NCBI GenBank assembly: GCA_905250885.1
Contig: CAJNOQ010003051.1
Span: 1-21,627 of the forward strand
Reading direction: 5' to 3'
Source: Didymodactylos carnosus
Lineage: Eukaryota > Rotifera > Eurotatoria > Philodinida > Philodinidae
DNA length: 21,627 bases
The position numbers were made by a program, and so were the translations under genes. The first letter of the stretch is position 1. Every line of letters begins with the position of its first letter. The notes below the pieces were generated by a model. It was not told the origin of the DNA. It searched no databases and saw only the letters and a program-made list of their open reading frames with translations. This document shows positions 17,796 through 21,627 of this stretch, piece after piece.

Positions 17796-18865
17796 AGTCC
17801 AGCATTAAGTGTGACAGTATATGGTGGATCATCCTACATTTATCCTAATGATCTTGTATGGTCCATTCATTGTTCAAAATGGGAACCAATTTTATCCCGA
17901 TGGACGTCTGGTGTCAAAACCAGTCATTGGATGAAGAACGTGGATATGAATGAAATTTTAATTCGGTTTTCATGTTGTGTCTATAGGACGAAAATTAATT
18001 GAAAATAATCAGTATGAATGGAGACTATCATTTTCATCGATTGAAAAATATTTAGTGAAAAACGTTTTCCATGCAAACATCGGCAATGTTTTGTTTTAAT
18101 TAGACGTTTGTTTAAATTAATTTCATCATCACCTAAATTAACAAACAATGTTTTAAAAGCATTATTTTTCTTGTATCTTGACAGAACTAACACTGATGAT
18201 CTGGAGCAACGATGCAGGGCTGGGCAACTCCAACTCCGGAGGTGACAAATTTTTGGGTGGAGTTGGAGTTGAGATTTTAGAAGGGTGGAGTTGGGTTTTT
18301 GAATTTTTATTCTCAACTCCGTTTTTCATTTTTGGAAATATTCAATAGTTGTAAACTGATCTTCTAAACGATTGAGTGGCTGTATTCACGAGTGAACGGA
18401 AGTTCTTTACGCTTTCCTGCCGGAAAAAGCTCAGAAACGTCCAGAATCCTGCAAAAAACCGAAAAATCTTCCTTACAAAAGTGAAGCAGTCGGAGTCGAA
18501 CTGGAGTTGACATTTCTGTTGAGAGAGCTGGAGTTGGAGTTGAAATTGAAAAATTTTGAGCGGAGTTGGAAATTTGGAAACGGAGTTGAGTTGGAGTTGA
18601 AAGTCAGCGGAGTTGCCCAGCCCTGCAACCATGTTTGGCACAATTATTTCTGAATATACTGCATTTCATCATTAATCATCTAAAATTAAATATCATTCCA
18701 CATTACTTCATAGAAGAATGGAATGGCAAATTGGCAAAGAATGGAAAAATGGATGGCAAAATATTTAGTACCCATTCTATGCTAACGATGCAGAAACTGT
18801 CACCAGCAAGCATACGTTACGTTGGAAAAATCATCTTTTGCTCCTATAACCCGCAGGAAGAGTAA
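17796..18865 (+). pseudogene. Mab-21-like gene, broken by frameshifts and a MITE
   Basis: Three offset frames read collinearly as the middle and C-terminal parts of a Mab-21 domain. First (17796-~17964): SPALSVTV, then LVWSIHCSKW and W...SHW, the 'GPA.t...D.v.a.hC..WP...W' block. Second (~17965-~18070): GFHVV-like, then EWRLSFSSIEKYL, the family hallmark. Third (~18072-18214): CFVLIRRLFKLI and KLTNNVLKALFFLYLDR, the 'cy.llK.l...L.sYhlKt.lfw' helices. After the MITE at 18215-18625 the frame resumes at the duplicated CAACCATG and runs through IIPHYFIEEWN to TAA 18863. Mab-21 proteins share the cGAS nucleotidyltransferase fold; some sense nucleic acid, many are of unknown role. The catalytic Gly-Ser and acidic residues are not present in this part. 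At least two single-base shifts and the exon insertion indicate a dead copy. Confidence 0.78.
18215..18625. mobile_element. 411-bp hAT-type MITE with GGAGTTG repeats
   Basis: The ends CAGGGCTGGGCAACTCC and GGAGTTGCCCAGCCCTG are perfect inverted repeats matching the hAT terminal style. They are flanked by 8-bp direct repeats CAACGATG (18207-18214) and CAACCATG (18626-18633), one mismatch. The subterminal zones are packed with GGAGTTG/CAACTCC units in mirror orientation, likely transposase sites. There is no transposase. Removing the element and one copy of the duplication rejoins the Mab-21-like frame exactly, which fixes the boundaries. Confidence 0.88.
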
Positions 18866-19112
18866 AAGAACTGTATGCCTCTCAGTCTTTCAGAAATGAG
18901 GAAACCTCTTAATGTTGAACAATGTTGATTTTTCACTTTTTATTCGAAATTCCACAAAAATTGCAGAAAAAGAGCATTTTTCGAAAAGATTGAGGTATTT
19001 TCATTTCAAAAACATCCGCATTATAACTCATTAAAACTGATATTTTTTTCTTCCAAATGCCAACTGCTTCGTGCCAACGAACTCTCTAGTTCGGCAATAC
19101 AGAAAAGAAATG
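18866..19112. other. Intergenic, convergent 3' ends
   Basis: Lies between the 3' ends of the plus-strand Mab-21-like remnant and the minus-strand secreted-protein gene. TTTATT at 18939-18944 is a minus-strand AATAAA, about 170 bp after the latter's stop and a plausible poly(A) signal. Confidence 0.45.
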
Positions 19113-19739
19113 TTAAGGATAATAGCATGTTTTCAAGTCCATGGGATAATCAAATTCGTAATCGGGCGTTTTGTCTGTACTCCAACTGGCAAATCTCATC
19201 ACATCCGTTGATATCAATTTCCCTGTGTCATGACCATATACTTTCGTAACTATTTTAATTGGTTTTTGTTCTGCTTTTTTGACATACAATCGACTTTGGT
19301 AATGGTAATTATTATAATATGTTGAATTATATTCTTTGTACCATGTTAGACAAATGCCATCACAATCTGCATCAAATACCAGTTTGTCATATGTTTGATT
19401 TTCACCACCCCACGATTGAACGAGATTCGCCCAGTAGTTCATTTCATTGTATGGACCACCTCTGTTGGCAATACATTGTGGTGGTTGTGACATGAAATTA
19501 AATAAATACGTGCGACCATCATCACGTACATAGATATTTTGATTACCACCGAACAGTTCATCACCTGATTTCGAGAACCACAGACGAGACATTTTACCCA
19601 ATTCTTTATCGATGACATAGCGTTCTTGAACAGTGCCATTTATTGTCAGAGTAAAGCGATACCGGCTGGGATTTGGAATTTGACTTCTTACTAAATCAGT
19701 CAACAATAAACTCAATAATAGAACTGCAACAGCCATCAT
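19113..19739 (-). CDS. Small secreted protein of unknown function, 208 aa
   Basis: The frame is intact with ATG at 19739 (ATG-ATG pair) and a stop at 19115-19113. The frame extends 13 codons further upstream only to a TTG, so the ATG is preferred. It then begins with a clear signal peptide (MMAVAVLLLSLLLTDLVRS, cleavage likely before QIPNP), so the product enters the secretory route. The mature part has about 190 residues, several N-glycosylation sequons (NGT, NQT, NST) and four Cys (QPPQC, DADCDGIC, KTCYYP), enough for two disulfides. Alternating strands such as SRYRFTLTINGTV, RLWFSKSGDELF and YLFNFMSQPPQC, each with 'R.Y....' spacing, suggest a beta-sheet fold of the ependymin/LolA-like kind, but this is a guess. 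No transmembrane helix follows the signal. Part of the gene (19565-19644) recurs inverted at 20572-20651. The gene could be an orphan bdelloid family member. Confidence 0.72.
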   Translation of the reverse strand: MMAVAVLLLSLLLTDLVRSQIPNPSRYRFTLTINGTVQERYVIDKELGKMSRLWFSKSGDELFGGNQNIYVRDDGRTYLFNFMSQPPQCIANRGGPYNEMNYWANLVQSWGGENQTYDKLVFDADCDGICLTWYKEYNSTYYNNYHYQSRLYVKKAEQKPIKIVTKVYGHDTGKLISTDVMRFASWSTDKTPDYEFDYPMDLKTCYYP

Positions 19740-20059
19740 TGTTTGCAACTGGGAGAAATAATTCTCTGCTTTCAACAATGTTTACCTAAAAAAGAACCTT
19801 GTAGAGTCAAAAGCCACGTGCTCTTGTTCTCGTCTTTTATCTACAAGGTGAAATAAATTATGATTCTCGATTCTGATTACAGAAGTTCATATCACATGTC
19901 GAACACGTTCGACGGTACTGTTCAGCTGCTAAACTATCAAAAACAGAACGCCATCGGCAGCAAAAATCATGTTGATATAACTTATTTGTTTTTCTCATAC
20001 GGTACAACGATATTGCAAAGCGTCCATTTAAATGAATTTATAAGTTTTCCTGTGAAAAA
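19565..20059. repeat. Left side of an inverted duplication (two blocks)
   Basis: Block 19565-19644 lies inside the secreted-protein gene. Block 19982-20059 lies in its 5' flank. Both match the reverse complement of the right side (20572-20651 and 20499-20571), where they are directly adjacent. The 337 bp between them here hold the start codon and signal peptide. Confidence 0.72.
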
Positions 20060-20498
20060 TACGTTTAACAAATAGAGAATGAAAATATTTGGTAGAAACA
20101 TAAAATGCACTTTTGCTTTATAGTTGTGGTTTGAAACGTATCTATTCTTCATTTTGATTCACTAATCGGGTATGATTGGTGAAAGAAATTTGATATGATA
20201 CGCGGGATTGGAAGAAACAAAAGGAATTAACTTTTTCCAATTATATTCGATTTTCTTGCAAAAGTCAAATATACTTCGATAAATTTTACCTATCTGTCGC
20301 TATCACACACATCAATAACAATAACAACAAAAGGAACTAATAAATAGAATACACCGTGGGCGGTTATTTTTCGTAGCAAATAGAAACTGATCGTCTCATG
20401 TTCGACGATCGTATCGAATAAGGGTGCGAAAGATTTACCCTTCATGTTTCTGAACTAGTCATGAAAGAAACGTTACAACAATTTTACTTTTGTGCTTT
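19740..20498. other. 5' flank of secreted-protein gene, no other gene
   Basis: No convincing coding sequence. On the minus strand ttcttttttag|gtaaac just above the start could be a 5' UTR acceptor. GTCGAAC-AC-GTTCGAC near 19897-19912 is a short palindrome. The segment between the two duplicated sides (20060-20498) has no feature I can name. Confidence 0.4.
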
Positions 20499-20651
20499 TT
20501 TTTCACAGGAAAACTCATAAATTCATTTAAATGGGCGCTTTGCAATATCGTTGTACCGTATGAGAAAAATAAATAAATGGCACTGTTCAAGAACGCTATG
20601 TCATCGATAAAGAATTGGGTAAAATGTCTCGTCTGTGGTTCTTGAAATCAG
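20499..20651 (+). pseudogene. Inverted, internally deleted copy of the secreted gene's 5' region
   Basis: 20499-20571 matches the reverse complement of the gene's upstream flank, and 20572-20651 matches 80 bp of its coding region with one substitution (ttcTtgaaatcag for ttcTcgaaatcag). The joint falls in a shared AATAA(A), suggesting microhomology-mediated loss of 337 bp that included the start codon and signal peptide. It cannot encode a secreted product. Confidence 0.72.
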
Positions 20652-21212
20652 AATTCAGAAATCAGAAAGACTGAGAAGCATATAGTTCCGATTGTAACGG
20701 AATTTTTCCTGTTCAGCTTTTGGGAGTTATATATAAAACTCGTTATTTATGACATTCTTCGATTAATGTTCAAGTTTCCATTTCGAACATCCGGCGTCAG
20801 TCCTACGGTTCGACTGAAAAGGGTTTCATCTTCGTTAGACATTTTTCATTGACTTCAAAACTGGAAGCGTCAAAATTTCCACAGATACAAGTCGAAGATG
20901 AGAGCGTCGCTTTATAGAGGTCCACCTTGTTCTGGGCTCTTCCATTTCTACAGTTTGTCTGATTTTTACTGTAGCCTTCTCTCTCATTCCGGTGAGTCGG
21001 CTTTTACTAGCACTGAGTACGTTAAAGAAAACATATAGACCGACACTTCAAAACATTCACTGTTTCAAACAAAGATCATGCAGTTCTGTAAACAAAGTCA
21101 AAGATGTGACATCATTGCGGCGTCAGAATTTGTATTCATGATGGGGAGAGCTGAGCCCTCAAAAATTTCCTTTTCCAAATTCCTATATACACCTTTTATA
21201 CCAAAAACGTTT
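20652..21212. other. Non-coding, no feature recognised
   Basis: No long frame, repeat or RNA gene was seen. Composition is less AT-rich than the flanks around 20780-21000. Confidence 0.4.
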
Positions 21213-21627
21213 TTATTCAATGATAGTTAGGCAAAAAAAAGACATCAACTTTTGACGCAAGTATATCAGTGTCAATTTTTCAAAAACCTTTCTGTAAGAG
21301 GCAACGATCAGCCCATCTCTTCTATCATCGAAAAGAGGCAAGGTGTGTTCTAGCTGATTAATATGACTACAAGGATTACCGTCCGATACAGTGTGATTTT
21401 TAAACAACGATTTGATATTTGCTTTCTGAACAGTTGCAATCAAAAGAAATGGACAAATATCATTTATTGAGAAATTATATTTGTAATATTTGTCTAAGTT
21501 AGTGTTGTACATATTCGAATAATAATCATCAACAGAAAATAAAGTCACTGATTGACTGAGTCGGCTAATAAGTCGTCTCTTCTTCTGATAACTTTCTATC
21601 GAAGCGTTGTTGTAACGTGGTCTCCAA
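21213..21627 (-). CDS. Hypothetical protein, 3' part, runs off the window
   Basis: The minus-strand frame is open from the window edge at 21627 to a TGA/TAA-type stop near 21213, about 137 codons, with no ATG needed because the 5' part lies outside. An internal GTG at 21548 is not a eukaryotic start. The product begins with a basic stretch (SYQKKRRLISRLSQS) followed by a Tyr/Asn-rich segment (DDYYSNMYNTNLDKYYKYNF), and includes CPFLLIATVQKANIKSLF and TLPLFDDRRDG. I do not recognise the family. No signal peptide, membrane span or repeat is visible in the visible part. An AATAAA on the minus strand overlaps the stop region (about 21213-21220). Confidence 0.4.
   Translation of the reverse strand, partial: WRPRYNNASIESYQKKRRLISRLSQSVTLFSVDDYYSNMYNTNLDKYYKYNFSINDICPFLLIATVQKANIKSLFKNHTVSDGNPCSHINQLEHTLPLFDDRRDGLIVASYRKVFEKLTLIYLRQKLMSFFCLTIIE

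Noticed and set aside
17981..18641. Minus-strand frames opposite the Mab-21-like remnant and MITE
   Set aside because: They are antisense shadows of the Mab-21-like coding DNA and of the GGAGTTG repeats of the MITE.

Overview
The window is eukaryotic and most likely from a bdelloid rotifer (Rotaria/Adineta type). This is an inference from family content: a long arginine-ADP-ribosyltransferase plus TPR gene, short AT-rich introns with GT...AG ends, Mab-21-like and secreted small-protein genes, and a dense mix of decayed DNA transposons, non-LTR and Penelope-like fragments. No bacterial operon signals, tRNA, rRNA or CRISPR were found. Intact genes are few; most of the window looks like an accessory, transposon-rich region.

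Layout: 1-780 is non-coding. 793-960 (minus) is the GIY-YIG endonuclease tail of a Penelope-like retroelement. 1868-5858 is a block bounded by ~285-bp inverted repeats; its left arm is split by a second element (1950-2868, TA target duplication, CGTATACGG-type subterminal repeats). The block interior holds a frameshifted fragment that may be the start of a MACPF-like gene. About 270 bp further on begins the dominant gene, an ADP-ribosyltransferase with a >1400-residue TPR superhelix (6132-10985). Its true 5' end is not the ATG at 6312: the frame is open upstream to a splice acceptor at 6131.

11576-12118 is a two-exon fragment with a fringe/core-1-like GGAGY motif (glycosyltransferase family 31?). 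12119-17100 is mostly non-coding, with a possible retroelement 3' end (13800-13917), a hAT-type MITE (14576-14772) and a hairpin repeat (16044-16242). 17109-18865 holds a Mab-21-like gene (the cGAS-related nucleotidyltransferase fold family) broken by at least two frameshifts, a 5'-truncated non-LTR retrotransposon and a hAT-type MITE sitting in an exon with an 8-bp target duplication. 19113-19739 (minus) is an apparently intact small secreted protein, part of which is repeated in inverted orientation at 20499-20651. 21213-21627 (minus) is an open frame running off the window.

Nothing shows these genes acting in one pathway. The best candidate for an undescribed system is the ART-TPR protein. 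It combines a complete R-S-ExE catalytic signature with a very long TPR/TPR-like scaffold ending in three related ~65-75-residue units.
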